NCBI GenBank assembly: GCA_002964805.2
Contig: PUDQ02000143.1
Span: forward strand, 630,001 to 694,000
Reading direction: 5' to 3'
Length of the DNA stretch: 64,000 nt
DNA from: Trametes villosa
Taxonomy: Eukaryota; Basidiomycota; Agaricomycetes; Polyporales; Polyporaceae
This document shows, one piece after another, positions 12,093 to 24,520 of the stretch. The translations under genes were made by a program, and so were the position numbers. The notes under the pieces are model-generated. The model did no database searches, was not told the DNA's origin, and was given only the letters and a program-made list of their open reading frames with translations. How positions within the stretch are numbered: position 1 is the first letter of the stretch; the number at the start of each line of letters is the position of its first letter.

Positions 12093-12754
12093 GAATGCAA
12101 CAATCACCCTGCGACGTCAAGAGGAGAGCGGTGGTCACGGATCTGCTACGATATTGGATAGAAGGACGCCCCCGTCACGCCGGACACGCCATGCTATGTC
12201 TACGAGGTTTGTACACGTCTGCGAGGAGAGGGATACCCTGCTGTAGCTTAGCTGATGTTCGTCGGTGCTGTACTAGAAGAAGAGATATATACCTATGCGA
12301 CACACCACCCCGGCCCGCCCAGCATAGCACGCTCACGCACGAATGCTCTCAGGATGTCAGGATAATCCACCACGCCAGCGGACCATGTCGTCACCTGCCC
12401 GCCTTCCATGCCGAGCCACCCGCAAGGACGTGTCGATATAATGGGGCTTCCAGGTAGGTACGAGAAGGTGGGTCTGGCTGTTCCACTTGGCCAAGATGGG
12501 ATATCCGGATACAGAAACAGCATTGAGGGATTCGTCACACTGACGTCCCTCACTCTTCTGATCGAATGATTATCAGACATCCTGAATTTCGGGAAGACCA
12601 CGCCGCTGGACCGCCCACCGTACACAATGACGCATCAATACAAGTCCACCATCTCCGCCTAGAGCATCCGACCAGTAGCCGGTACAGAACCCAAATACCT
12701 TCTCATCCAAGGATTACGGCGCATCACCAGCTCGAGCTACCGTTCAAGCGGCGG
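12093..12754. other. Intergenic, convergent 3' ends
   Basis: This lies between two genes that point toward each other. I see no coding signal, RNA gene or repeat in it. Confidence 0.5.
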
Positions 12755-14160
12755 TCAGACCCCAGTGCTGAGATCCAGATATCCGGGCGCGACTCCGGAA
12801 AGCGATGCGCACCTGTCAGCGAGCAGCGAGCCCGACCGGACCTCCAGCACCCCGCGGTCCTGCAGCATCGGGAACGCCGCCGCGGCCGACGCCGCGCTGC
12901 GCCTCCTGTCCTGTGCAGGCCGCATGGATATGACGACCCTCGCGAGCCCCGGCAGGCACAGCAGCGCCTCCTCGATCTCCTCGAAGTCGACCGGAATCGC
13001 GCCACGGCCGCCCCCGGTCGATATGCGTCCGGGTCTGCCCACGGCGTATGGCGGCGTGGCGGACATTTGGATGATGACGGTGTGGACTGAGGTAGGAAGA
13101 CCTGCGAGGAGATGCGCGTACGACGTCACGGTGCGTCGCGTCTCCGCGAGGTCGAAGTGTGAGCACACGGTGGAGAGCCCGATGCTCATGCGGAACGTCC
13201 GTATGTGGGTACACGCGTCGAGACCGAGCGCGGCCCAGTCTTCGCGCGGGACTGGCATGCATGCGGGCGGCGGGGTCGGAGGTTAGTGCGGGTACGTAGG
13301 TAGGGAAAGCGGTGAATGCGATACCGACTTGCGCTGTCGCGTTCTTCGACCCAGGCCATAACGGACATGTTGAGCGTGAGCTCGGTGAGGCTTCCCCCGA
13401 CGTCCCGTAGGAACTGTCCGACGGGTTTGCACCCGTCCCATTCGCGCCAGCTACATTGGAAAGACTGTAGGACCCCGGGGGATAGTGTGGGTGCGAGCGC
13501 GCCGAGGATCGCGACGTGGGCCTCGTCTGCGGCCTCCAGGTCCGCCGAGAGGTCGCGCACGTAAATTCGTCCTGCCAGTGTGGCAGCTGGTGGCGGAGGA
13601 GCACAGGCGAAGAGCTCGAACGTGACAAGCTCGAGCTCGAGCCGGTCCGTACGGAACTGCGCGAGCAGCTCGAGGAACGGCCCGAGTTCCTGGTGGGCAC
13701 TGCCAAAGACATGGAGCGCGCCCAGGTCGACGGGCGGGACGCTCTGTGCACCTTCCGCGGACGGAGCGCCGAGTCGGGACGGAGCGACGTTCACAAAATA
13801 TAGCTGCACCTGCCGGAGGCGCGGGAGGCGGCGGGCGGTGCGGGCGAGGGTGTAAGCTGTCACGGATGGGTCGGGCGCCCCGTCGGCGCCCGGCGGTTGG
13901 TCGTCCATCGGCTTGTGGAGCATAAGGAACCGGACGTGGTCTGGTATGTCGGGGTGAGTGTCGAGAAAGCCGAGGAAGTCGAGGAGTCGGCGCTCGCAGG
14001 CGTAGAGCGAGACGACGTCGAAAAGGCGTGGGCGGCTGGCGCGGAGCCAGGACCGGCAGACGAGGCTGCAGTTCCGGAGGAGCGCTTTGTTGCTCCCCAG
14101 GTATTCGAGGATCATGTGGAAGACCTCCGGCGGGAGGTCCTGGATTCCTGGAGGGTTCAT
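12755..14160 (-). CDS. F-box protein, 442 aa
   Basis: Two exons read on the minus strand: 14160-13329 and 13251-12755, with a 77-base intron (phase 1). The N-terminus (IQDLPPEVFHMILEYLG at about residues 6-22, then CSLVCRSWLRASRPRLF) is a classic fungal F-box. F-box proteins recruit substrates to SCF ubiquitin ligases through Skp1. The rest is a leucine-rich region of the kind that binds substrates, with weakly repeated LxxLxL segments. The ATG just before the F-box is the only sensible start. No substrate can be inferred. Confidence 0.8.
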
Positions 14161-14651
14161 GCTGCGACCAGGCGCTGCTTCGCGCGACTATTTAGTTCAC
14201 ACAATGCAGAATAAAATCAATCCACTGCGAGGATGTTTTTAGTAACGCGAGCATTGGACGATGTTAGATTACTCACTACCTGGCACAGGTTCGTTTTATA
14301 CGATATCAGCCTGAGGTACTTGACCTGCAGTGGTTAAGCTTCCGGACGAGCAAGTGCAGCGGCGGCGAAGAGGCCCACTGACCGCAGGGTCGTTCAAAAC
14401 TCAAGTTTCGGTGGAAGTTACAACACCGTACTAAGAGGACTACACAACATACGTAAGCCAATACATAGTAGTCACTAGCAAGGAGCACTCTAGATATAGC
14501 CCTGTAAGTAGCGGAGTCATAGATACTTGTTAACAGTAAGCTTATCAGATAAGTCTGATGCGCGTAGAGGTTATCTAAATATATCGCACTGACACGTCGC
14601 GGTGCTGCGCGAGCGCGCGAAAGCTACAACTCTTTCGTCCCGACGTCCATC
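14161..14651. other. Divergent promoter region
   Basis: This 491-base gap separates the starts of the F-box gene (minus) and SWP1 (plus). It is more AT-rich than its surroundings. No further gene is visible. Confidence 0.5.
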
Positions 14652-15824
14652 ATGGCGGCCGGCAAATTCTTCTGGTGCTTGCTTTCGTTGGTTGTAGCTG
14701 GAGCGCACGCCGCGACGCTCACTCTCCAGTCGCCTCGCTTCACAATTTCGGCATCGGACGCGACCCAACTTCGTGCAGAGCCGTCAGTTGGACTTCAGCC
14801 ACCTCGAGGAAACATACTGACGCGTCGCGCGAACCTAGACTCTCGCTCGCGCACAAGCCTACGACGCCGCTCTCGCTCGGGCCCTCGGATGTGCTGAAGT
14901 TCACGTTCCAAGTGGTGGACAAGGAGGACGGCAAGGGCGTTCAGCCACACCAGACCTTCCTTCGGTTCTATGACGAGGTTACGGGAGAGGAGGGCATCCA
15001 GCCGGTCAAGGTGACCCCAGGCGGAAAGGCGAAGTTTGAACTGGTGCGTACATCCTGTTGTGCACCGAGCATTCAGCAATTCCACGGCACTTGGCAAGGG
15101 ACACAATCTTGCGCGAGTTAGAAGTGTCATTGTCTGCACAAATGGACTTCTTGACGCTTCTAACTCGTTACGAGATCTTTGCTCTCTTTCAGAGGCTCTG
15201 GAATGCTGTGATGGTCGCTGTGTCTGTGCGCGACGCGCCCTTCTGAGATGGTTCGGTCAACAGAACATGGCCCGTCCTCCCACGTCCCTCCCTCCGACTA
15301 CGGCCAACCCGTTGAAGGTCTCCCTCTACCTCGGCTCCTTCGTGCACACCCCTGTGCAATACGACCTCTTCGACCTAGTCGTGCCGCCCTCTCAGCCGCC
15401 TGCGCAACACTCGGAGGCAGCGTCCTTCCAAGTCCGCCCAGAGATCCAGCACACCTTCCGCCCAGACCAGAAGCTCCCTCCCAAGGTCATCTCCGCGTTC
15501 TTCGCCGCGCTTTTAGCTGCTCCCTGGGTCGTCCTTCTAGGCCTGGTATGTCCTCATAGTTCCTTCTTGCCTCACTCATGCTGACTACATGCGACGTAGT
15601 GGTCACACATCCGTCCCCAAGTACCACACCTACTCTCGCCCAGCATCCTCCCATTCATCGCCACCCTGGCGGCGTTCGAGGGCCTCCTCGTTTGGTACTG
15701 GGTCGCGCTAAGGCTCGGCCAGGTCCTCTTGTACGGGTTCATCCTTGCCATCCCTACGGCGCTCGCCGGACAACGCGCCCTGGCCGCGCTGGGTGCTAGG
15801 CGTCTCGGCAAAAGCTCGAAGTAG
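14652..15824 (+). CDS. SWP1: Oligosaccharyltransferase subunit SWP1 / ribophorin II, 280 aa
   Basis: Four exons join in frame: 14652-14782, 14839-15043, 15264-15545 and 15600-15824. The protein starts with a signal peptide (MAAGKFFWCLLSLVVAGAHA). A luminal beta-rich region follows, with the ribophorin II segment PSDVLKFTFQVVDKEDGKG. After it come KVSLYLGSF, then HTFRPDQKLPPKVIS directly before the first membrane helix (FFAALLAAPWVVLLGL). Two more helices lie in the last exon, and the tail is basic. SWP1 is part of the ER membrane complex that moves the lipid-linked glycan onto Asn-X-Ser/Thr of secretory proteins. The length fits the short fungal form. The third intron model (220 bases) is longer than usual but keeps the frame. 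Confidence 0.92.
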
Positions 15825-16209
15825 AGCGCATGGCCGCACTCGTTGAATATAACTTATATTGCGACGCGCAGATTAAACTGACCGGCGCCTTCGATGTCCC
15901 AGGCCGCTTGGGTCTTGGTGTGAGCCAGTTGTACGATCACAGTCGCATGGTGGGGGCAAAGTGTACAGCTGGCTGGTTGCATGTCATCTTGTGGTGAATG
16001 CTGAGCGCTGGGGCATGATGCATGAGGCCTGATGCCTCGTAGGGCTGGAAGTACTGTTTGCTTCGGGCCTCGGTTGGAGGAGTGTCGGCGGATGCCGACG
16101 GCGACTCAGCGACTTCTTCGGTTGCGATAATCAGAGTGGTCATCGTGCTTTCCATACTCCTTGCCAGCTTACCTCCCGCGTATACTTGCAACTTCACTGG
16201 CTAAAACGT
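15825..16209. other. Intergenic
   Basis: No coding signal or RNA gene is visible between SWP1 and the next F-box gene. Confidence 0.5.
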
Positions 16210-17760
16210 ATGCAAGTACCCATAACCCCCGTAAACTCTCCAGTAACTAACTCGTTCCCCAGCTCACCAGCGAATATGGACTACCACGCGCCAGTGAACT
16301 CGACGATGCCACGGGCTATCCCACCCGCCGATTCTACGTCCATCAACGAGCGGCTACCCCCGGAGATCCTCATGGAGATCTTTGCTCGAGTACGACCTTC
16401 CGGAGCCGAGGATATCGAGCTCATGCACGTCTGCCGGATGTGGAGGTCGCTGTTGGAGAGGACATCAGAATTTTGGGCGGACATGCTCGCTGTCTGCCCG
16501 CTACTCCCCTCAGAGCACGCCCCGAGCGCGGCGGACTGGTTTGAGACGTTCTTGGGTCGGACTGGTCTTGCTCCGCTGGAGCTGTCCTTCCCATGGTATT
16601 CCCAGAGGGCGCAGGATACTCTGGTGTCCCACGCATACCATATCTCCTCCCTCATCCTCTGTCTTGGTACCGGGCAGGCGGTTGGTATCTACGCCATACT
16701 CGGGTGCGGGTTCCCTTTCCTTCACAATCTTGCCATCACACACACCGGCTCTTTTTCCGCGGCACCGTGGCATGCCTCTTCTACCGGGACTACCGGCTTC
16801 TTCGACGAGGATGTACCACACCTGCGGACCCTCGAGCTACCGTCTACGCTCCTGACCCCCCAGATATGTGTCGGGACTCTGCGCGAGGTGGCGGTGAACT
16901 CGTGCGTCTGCTACTATTGCCGGCGCAACCCCCAGAGAGACGTTATCGACATTCTGTCATTCTTGAAGCGATGCCCTGCTTTGGAGTCCCTCACCTTGGC
17001 GGACAGCGCCGAGATGCCGCCTGCGGACGCGCGCGATACCCCCGTTGAGCTGGGCTCATTTCCATCGGCTAGCCTCTGCCAGGTTGCATTCATCGATTTT
17101 GACGCCGCCGACATCCACAGACTACTCGACCTCATCAAGCCCTCGCCGCACACCGCCTTGATCATCGACGGCGCGAGGGCAAGGCACTTCGAGCCAGGCG
17201 TACAGGCTATGATGCGGGAGGTGCCGATATTCCTCGAGACGGATGCGATCGTTGTACGCTTCTGCGCCGATAATGATCACACACATCTCAGTCTGGAGTG
17301 CTTCCGCGGGGATTGGTTGCGGTTGGCCATATACGTCAGGCGCCTGAGGCCGATCACCACGCTCACTCCGTTGCCCATGGCCACAAACTTTGACGCGATG
17401 GCGGCACTCACCCTCCCCATGCCGACACGCCCCGTCACCACCCTTGAGCTATGGAATATCGGCGCGTGGATGTATGACAGCGAAGGAAGAATCTCACGCT
17501 TGAAGGGTATCCTCGCTTCCTTCCCCGCTCGAGGTCCGCTGGAGAATTCCACCCGTGGGCGGCTTGTCCGCGTTCATCCTCAACTGCACCCGGCTCAGGC
17601 TGGTGCTCCAGGCGCATGCGCGGCGCTGGGGCCGGCTGGAGGCCCTGTCTGTCATCTGCACGTGGACACGTCACATACAGCACACAGGACCGGCGGGAGA
17701 GGCGGTGGCTCGGAAACGGCTACGGAAGCTGTTCGTGGCAGTCGGTGCCCAAGTCCTTAA
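16210..17760 (+). CDS. F-box/LRR protein with altered C-terminus, 516 aa as read
   Basis: A single open frame. The F-box is at NERLPPEILMEIFARVRP followed by HVCRMWRSLLE. Leucine-rich repeats continue to about residue 440. It is a paralogue of the gene at 24521-26239, with the same order of segments (LPPEILMEIFAR/AQV, HAYHISSL, SFLKRCP, LASFP). After LASFP the copies part: the last ~75 codons of this frame are unrelated to the paralogue. The paralogue-like C-terminal end reappears in another frame at about 17555-17797 (AFILNCTRLRLVLQAHA, then KRLRKLFVAVG). About 50 codons of the paralogue are missing at the break. The gene has therefore probably suffered a frame-breaking internal deletion and may be a pseudogene. 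ATG 16276 is an alternative start. Confidence 0.7.
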   Translation: MQVPITPVNSPVTNSFPSSPANMDYHAPVNSTMPRAIPPADSTSINERLPPEILMEIFARVRPSGAEDIELMHVCRMWRSLLERTSEFWADMLAVCPLLPSEHAPSAADWFETFLGRTGLAPLELSFPWYSQRAQDTLVSHAYHISSLILCLGTGQAVGIYAILGCGFPFLHNLAITHTGSFSAAPWHASSTGTTGFFDEDVPHLRTLELPSTLLTPQICVGTLREVAVNSCVCYYCRRNPQRDVIDILSFLKRCPALESLTLADSAEMPPADARDTPVELGSFPSASLCQVAFIDFDAADIHRLLDLIKPSPHTALIIDGARARHFEPGVQAMMREVPIFLETDAIVVRFCADNDHTHLSLECFRGDWLRLAIYVRRLRPITTLTPLPMATNFDAMAALTLPMPTRPVTTLELWNIGAWMYDSEGRISRLKGILASFPARGPLENSTRGRLVRVHPQLHPAQAGAPGACAALGPAGGPVCHLHVDTSHTAHRTGGRGGGSETATEAVRGSRCPSP

Positions 17761-17797
17761 GGTGAAGGCATATACCAGAGATATCCAGGTTCGCTAA

Positions 17798-18282
17798 ATT
17801 CCCCGACCACGCACGGTGTGCCACGTACTCTATGGACTTTTTCGACTCTGCTTGTTATATACTAAGCCCTCAGAAGGTACTTACCAGTGTCATCCTGCTT
17901 CAGATTAACGTCATGCAGTTAAATTTGTTGGATACGGTTTGCGTGAAGGTCGCTGGTGATCATGGGGTCGGGCCGGGTGGCACACCGCCATCTTGTCAGT
18001 ATAATTGCTGCCGTCCTCTGATTTACATGTAGTTCTTCAACTTCGGAAGGCTCAACTGCGCATATACGGAGCGCACGCTTGTTGATTTGCGACAAAGTAG
18101 TACGGCGAATGCGTTTTGTCGATGCGATCTTGCAGACCTGCCTAATCAGGACACGGTACAAATGATCCCTTTTAGGCGCCCGCGGCACATTCCCCATCCA
18201 GATTCTTCCGGAAGCCCCTCTCCCTCTTCAAACTACCACACCCTGGCTACATCTCGCGAATACCTGCTCTCATATTCGCGAC
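17798..18282. other. Intergenic
   Basis: No gene or repeat is visible. The stretch is relatively AT-rich. Confidence 0.5.
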
Positions 18283-20736
18283 ATGGTGGCTTCTTCTAAG
18301 AGAGCCAGAACACAAGAACCTGAAGAAATGGCCGTTGTACCGGCCTCCAAATGCCATCTGACCAAACTACCCCTAGAACTCTTGGCGGATGTTCTCTCGT
18401 ACATGCCCTCAACTCGCGACGTGCTCGCCCTGGCACGCACAAGCAAGCACTTCTGTGCGATCTTGGTCGAAAACCCTGCGACTGTCTTCATCTGGCGGCA
18501 TGCGCGCGAGCACTGCAGGATCGGCGCTATTCCCCCACCCCTCCCCGGAATGTCCGAGCCGACCTATGCTGCGTTCTTATACGACTCCGGCGTCTGCGAG
18601 GTACGGACCTGTCAATTATTATCGCATAGCACAGCTGAGCCGACCTCTACGCAGAGTTGCGGCAAGAAGACTCAAGCTCACTACTACTCCTTCTCGTTGC
18701 GCGCGCGCGTTTGCGAAGATGTTGTAGGTTCCCTGGCCTTGTGTCGACATTACTCGATGCTCACTTCTGCTTAGCGGAAATGCCTGCCAGCCTGGAAGTC
18801 AGTGCTTGGGTCTGCTCTGATTTGCGGTGTATGCGCCTCACACGTTTACTTCCGGCTAGGATGAAGCACCTGCACGAGATTACACAGCAAGACGAAGTAG
18901 AGTACCCAGACATTCTCCAGTGGATCCCCCGCATGGACAGGATGGATGGTAGGTTGAACGGAGACGTACCTCGCTTTTATATGGCTACTGATTGTTTATA
19001 CTATTCAGCCGATTATGTTGGCCAGACATACGTCCGCACGAGTGCTTGGCTGCAGGCCGTGGATGAGCGGAAGAGAGCACACCTGCTGGGACCGGATGCA
19101 ATCTCTGCCTACACGGAGACAAAGCAAGTGCTGGCTGACGCTCTGCCGGCGAAAATGGAGGTGAGAGGTCGTCGTATTCTCCTCACTGCACAGAGACTAA
19201 GGTCGAATTCCCCACTGGCAGGTATACAGAAAGCTCGTCAAGTGGCGTAACACACGCGAGAACCACAGAGCGATGTACAATGAGATCGGATTAGCAACGT
19301 GAGCTGTTCCCCACCTCTCATTCTCTTGCATCTCACGACTTTATCATTACCCGACGCAGTGCTGAGATGCACTCGAAGCAGATCGGCTGCACGAAGTGGC
19401 AGATTCTGCAGTCGCCGACGTACACTTCCATCCACTATCCCAAGATTCGCTGCTACGAGAGGTGGCTCCAGCCCGGTACGAGCATCACATCGAATGACTC
19501 ATGAGCGAATGTGCTGATATGTCCTGCAGAGTTCGACGCAATCAAAGACGACGTGCTGGCTGAGATCGAAGCTCAAAAGCAGCGCGTGATTGCCCGCGAG
19601 CAGGAGGCTGCACGCCAGAAGAAGCGGTCCGAAGTGGAGGTTGAGTACGCACGCCTCAGAAAGGCAGATCCGAAGGCCGCCTTGCCCAGCCTTCCCGAAT
19701 TCCGCAAGCTCTCTGTCGTGAAGACCATTGAGGCGTCCGCGGCCGCGAAGAACGCTAACTTCAAAGACCCATTCGTCGTGTCGCTCCTCGAGGACAATAT
19801 CGTCCAATGGCGCGACGGCGCCCGGGCCGCCCTGGCGGCGGTGCTGGGCTTCCCGGGGTGGAAACCCCTGAACAAGAAGAAGCTGCACCCCGTGGATCGC
19901 CTGACCGCGCGGTTCCGGTGCAAGAGGTGCGATGCCGCCGGCAAGGACACCGGGAAAGACAGCGGCCTGGACTTCGCTCGTGCCTGTGAGCACACATGCC
20001 CCTCGCCCAACAAGAAGGCCCGCACCAAGCAGCGGTGGAGCGCGGACCTCTTCGTCCCTGATCAGCGGGTACGTTTCCGCGCGGCGACGCGAATAGACAG
20101 TGCACTGACTTCGCGCCGCGGCGCCCTGATAGGCCATCGATGCCGTCGCTCAGGTCCTCGAGCTGTGCGGCACTAAGCCCGAGAACGCGGAATCTCTGAC
20201 GATCGCCGATAGCGTTGGCGATCGGGTCAAGTGTGCCTCCTGCTCGCTAAACATGGACGTGCGGAATGTGGTAGGTGCTGCTTATATCTGGCGATGCCGC
20301 GGAGTCGCTGACTCTTCCGTTCATAGGCACGCCATTGCAGGCGCCACGAAGAGTCCACCTTTGTCTTGCTCCCTGAGACCGGGGCCTCGGCTGAGCGCGC
20401 CATAGAGCATGGTCTAACTGCGACGCTTTTGGACTCGACCTCCCAGTCCGCTGCTCGAAGGGACGAGAAAGTCTACAGTTGCCGGCACTGCAAGGTCGCC
20501 CCCGCGAACGGACAGGAGGCCCCAGCACAGATCCAGCGCCGACCCAAGCTGGTGACCTTCAATGGCCTCCGCTCGCATCTGAAAGAGAAGTTCGTCGCTC
20601 ACCCTAAGTGCCCTAAATCGGAGATAGTGACCCGAGTGCTAACGATGGCTCTTCTAGACACGGCGTTCAGTGGGTCGCAGACGAGGACTTCTTCCTCCAG
20701 AAGGATCCGGCTTTGCCCAACGGCGACGGCGCGTAA
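18283..20736 (+). CDS. F-box protein with Cys-rich C-terminal region
   Basis: A gene of about a dozen exons. Supported exons are 18283-18600, 18655-18723, one from 18775, one ending 18948, 19009-19160, 19222-19298, 19360-19475, 19530-20068, 20133-20270, 20327-20589 and 20658-20736. The joins between 18724 and 18900 are uncertain. The F-box is at KLPLELLADVLSYMPSTRDV and ALARTSKHFCAIL. A Cys-rich segment (CGKKTQ) follows. A charged coiled region is next (DDVLAEIEAQKQRVIAREQE). Towards the C-terminus are CxxC pairs with nearby His and Cys (RCKRCDAAG; CASCSLNMDV then RHCRRHEE; SCRHCKV), suggesting zinc binding. This layout is common in mushroom-forming fungi. It is probably an SCF substrate receptor. 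The last exon ends in an acidic tail. Confidence 0.75.
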
Positions 20737-21696
20737 CGCCACCCTCTCCCATCTCACTTCCATTTCACCACCGGCCCCCATTTCACTTCCATTTCAAACC
20801 GCTGCTGGCATTTCCCCTCTATCTCTACTAGTATCGTACGCCTTGTACTCCTCGCCGACGTAACGCGTTCTCCCGACCGGTGCATCACAGGGCCGAACGT
20901 CTCACGTCGTTGCAATGCTATTATGCTGCTTTCAGATAGCGCGCCTTCGAGAACGGCGAGGAGCGCACACCCGAAGTCGTTAAAGTCCGTCCGCTGCTTC
21001 TCTTGCTTCGATCATGCGCTGTACCCATCACGAGACTGACCCCGCCGTTCCCACATCAATCTTCCTTGCATCCGCCCCTCGTGCTCGAGACTGGGGAAAT
21101 CGGGAAGTCCTGCCACCTAAGCTGAGTGTGTCCTTTTTCTGGGTTCACCGGGCTTTCACCGAGGTCACCAGAGCGCAGAGCACAAATACGTTTCTGTCGG
21201 GCGCAGTGCGGCGCCCCGCCAAGCGTCCTTTCCTAGCTCACCACAAAGCCACCGCTCTTGTGCGGGTGCATCGCAGCTCAATGATGTGTCCTTTCTGCAT
21301 CAGAACGAGTCATCTGCTCGCACACGCGTCATGTGGGGCGTCGGGCGCACCAGCGTCGACGTTCCGGCGACGCGTTCTGACTGTCGGACGCCCCGGCGGG
21401 GCCAAAATAACTGTCCTCTTCCCGCCCCGTGGGTACTATCTGCGTGCCCGTGCGGTCATTAGCCAGGCACTACGCGCGCCGTCCACGGTGTCCTCAGAAC
21501 GAAGCGACGGTATCGGTGGAAATCCGCATGCGCCAGCGGTGAGCAGGGTGCCGTATACGTACGCGGTTGGACCGGAGGCGGACCTGAGAGAAGGCGGGGC
21601 ACGGCTCCCTGCCCTATATAACCCCGAGGCGTTGCGCGTGCTCCCGCCACGCCCGCTCTCCAGCCCGGTGAATCCTCCACGTTATCGAGGGTCGCA
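20737..21696. other. Intergenic, promoter of the GH47 gene
   Basis: No convincing gene is present. An open frame runs through the right half but shows no domain. A TATA box lies at 21613-21619, 78 bases before the GH47 start codon. Confidence 0.5.
21613..21619 (+). promoter_or_regulatory. TATA box of the GH47 gene
   Basis: TATATAA in a GC-rich setting, 78 bases before the ATG. Its position fits a core promoter. Confidence 0.6.
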
Positions 21697-24105
21697 ATGG
21701 TCTCCTGGCTGCTCCGCACGCTCGCTCTCACCCTCGCGGTCTCCGCAGACGTGACCAACGTCCTTGGTGCACGCATCCAGAAGGCCAACATCCGCCTGCC
21801 GTCGGACGCTGCACGTCGCCGGCAAGATGTGAAGAACATCTTCCTGACCAGCTGGAATGCGTACAAGTAGGCGCCCCTAGCCTGCTTTCGGAGTCACATC
21901 TGAGCGATTATTTCTCGCAGAGATATCGCATTCCCTCACGATGACCTTACCCCCATCACGGAGTCCTTTACGGACGGCCGGAACGGGTTCGGTGCATCTG
22001 CGGTGGATGCGCTGAGTACCCTGGTCAGTCCTGCTGGTGTTCACTGTGACGAGCCGCGTGCTAACGTTGCCATAGTTCATTATTGGCGAGGAGGTGAGCG
22101 CATGCTCGTACCGTTCTGACACACCGCGCGGTTTCTTAACGACCCTCGTCAGCAAATCTTTGAGGAAATCGTGAATTTCACGAGCCACATCGACTTCACC
22201 ATCTCGCACACGACCGATACCGTCAGGTGAGCGGAATCACTGATCGAGCCCGAGACGGATCTGACGCGAATGCATGCGCAGCATCTTCGAGACGACCATT
22301 CGTTACCTCGCGGGCATGATCAGCGCGTACGAGCTCAGCGGGAAGAAATACCCGGCTCTGATCAAGCAGGCGAACATCCTCGGGACGAAGATGAGCGCGT
22401 CGTTCATCAACGTGAGTTCTCCGTGCGTGAGGTAAGGCGGCGATCACTCACGGCGGGTCTCTAGGGCAACAAAGTACCATTTGGCCAGCTCGACTTCAAC
22501 ACGAGCACCCCGGTCATCCAGACAGTGAGTACCCCAAACGTAACATCTTGATCTGGATTCTCATGATTTGCGCAGTCGAACATCGCAGAAGCCGGCACAG
22601 TATGTGATCTGCACTCTGCGCTGAACTTGTTCTCATAATGCGACGCAGCTCACGCTCGAATGGTCGAGGCTTGCGTACGTACTGCGGGAGAATCCTGTTC
22701 ACCGAAAGAAGACTGATGGCCTTCGTAGGGAATACACCGGGAACGACACCTTCCGAGCGCTGGCGGAGAACTCGGTCAGGCAGATTGCAAGTCTGGTAAG
22801 GGACCTTCCCAAGATACCGACGACGTTCTCATTCTGATCCCAACATGACATAGCCTGCCCCTATACCCGGATTCCCCGCTCAGGGAATCGACCCCTCAAC
22901 CGGCCAGTCTGTTGGCGCTTTCGTCGTAAGTTATCTACCATCTCATGAATCTCCCCGAAGTGAGCACTAACATCGTTTAGACGTGGGGCGGAGGCTCTGA
23001 CAGCTACCTCGAGTACCTCATTAAGTACGCACGTATCACCAACACTAACGACCCCCTTTTCGCGGACACCTGGCACACCGCCGTCGATTCGTCCATCCAT
23101 ACTCTCCTCAGGGTACGTACGCCTTGCATGCTTCGCGAAACACCTTATGTTGACCAGCTGTCCTGTAGACGTCTACTGTGGGCAACCACACTTACCTTGC
23201 GGACCTGGACGACAGTCGCACTATTCGTCATGTCGGCTCTCACCTGGCGTGCTTCATGGCCGGTAACTGGATCATGGGCGGCAAGCTCCTCAACAACAAC
23301 ACCATCGTGAACATCGGCCTCGCCCTCAACGAGGGCTGCTGGAACACCTACGCGAGCACTGCGTAAGCTCCGAATCGCCCTTTCTTCTACCCCAGATGCT
23401 GACTGTGTATGTCTACCAGTACCGGAATCGGCCCCGAGGCGTTCGGGTACATTTCCAGCGACGGCGACTTCACGGGCTCCGGCGACCCGAGCCCGGGCAA
23501 CCTCGAGTTCTACAACCGCAACGGGTTCTACATCCTGCCCGGCAACTCGGACTACTTCATGCGCCCGGAGGTGCTCGAGTCGAACTTCTACGCGTGGCGC
23601 GCGACGGGCGACACCAAGTTCTTCGACCGCGCGGTCGCCGCGACGAACAGCTTCGCGACGTTCCTCAAGACGCCGACGGTCGCGTTCGCGCCGATCGACG
23701 ATGTCGACGCGACGGACTCAGATTTCATCGACGACATGGAGAGTTTCTGGTTCGCGGAGGTGCTCAAGTACCTGTGCGTCGCTTCTCACTACTGCGCTCT
23801 GCTTGTGTCGAGCTTCGTACTGATTTGGTGCGTGTCGTAGGTTCCTTACCTTCGACGACCCGAACCGCATTAGCCTCGACAACTGTGAGTCCAATCCTGT
23901 CTCTTCATCAGAGCCCTTTCTAATCTACTCCATAGTCGTGTTCAACACGGAGGCGCATCCGTTTATCGCGCCCCCGGAGAAGGCGGTGTACGGCAGTGGC
24001 AAGCTCCGCCCCGCATCCGAATTCGAGCCGTTCAAGGCGACGTCCGGCCCACTCCCGCTTGTCAGCTTCTCGCCGAAGCTGCCCAACCAGGTCCCCGACC
24101 AGTGA
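21697..24105 (+). CDS. Class I alpha-1,2-mannosidase, GH47, 545 aa
   Basis: Fifteen exons join in frame: 21697-21866, 21921-22023, 22076-22093, 22153-22226, 22282-22411, 22465-22524, 22576-22599, 22649-22674, 22729-22795, 22854-22925, 22981-23112, 23169-23362, 23420-23773, 23841-23884 and 23936-24105. GH47 enzymes trim alpha-1,2-linked mannose from N-glycans in the ER, Golgi or outside the cell. Visible family marks are [17 protein letters not shown] near the N-terminus, [38 protein letters not shown], the NEGCWNTY segment, [12 protein letters not shown], and FNTEAHPF near residue 492. In the last of these, Thr494 is the expected calcium ligand. A hydrophobic N-terminus ([14 protein letters not shown]) is a likely signal peptide. 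Three exons are only 18-26 bases. The length fits fungal enzymes of this class. Confidence 0.92.
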
Positions 24106-24520
24106 CAGGCGGTCGAGAGCGCCGGCGTTGGGAGGCAGATGATACGGACTTTCTGAGCGCAGTAGTGCAAGTGTAACATATTTGAGTGTCCATCAGAGTA
24201 TGGTGGCCATATCTACCGCACGCTGGATGCATGCACGATGACCTCGCGCGCGACCGCCGCTAGGTTTTTCTTCGAACGATCTGTTAGCCCAACTTTCGTG
24301 TGCGTCCATTTGGCGGGTGCTCATTGGCATTCTATATGTATTCACCGCCATGTCAAACTCCATATATATAAGACCTGGGCGAGCACATCCACGCGCGCGC
24401 AAAACCCCAAACTGGCGGGTTACTCAAAAGGAGTACTGTACAGAAGGTCTAGTACATGCAGCTCGTCCGAGATCCACGAGACTTGTGTGCCTGTTGTGAA
24501 CGTCGACCTTGTCCTCCGAG
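24106..24520. other. Intergenic, convergent 3' ends
   Basis: No gene is visible. A TATATATAAG word near 24363 has no gene positioned to use it. Confidence 0.5.

Noticed and set aside
21014..21754. 246-codon plus-strand frame upstream of and across the GH47 start
   Set aside because: It overlaps the TATA box and first exon of the GH47 gene in another frame and has no recognisable domain.
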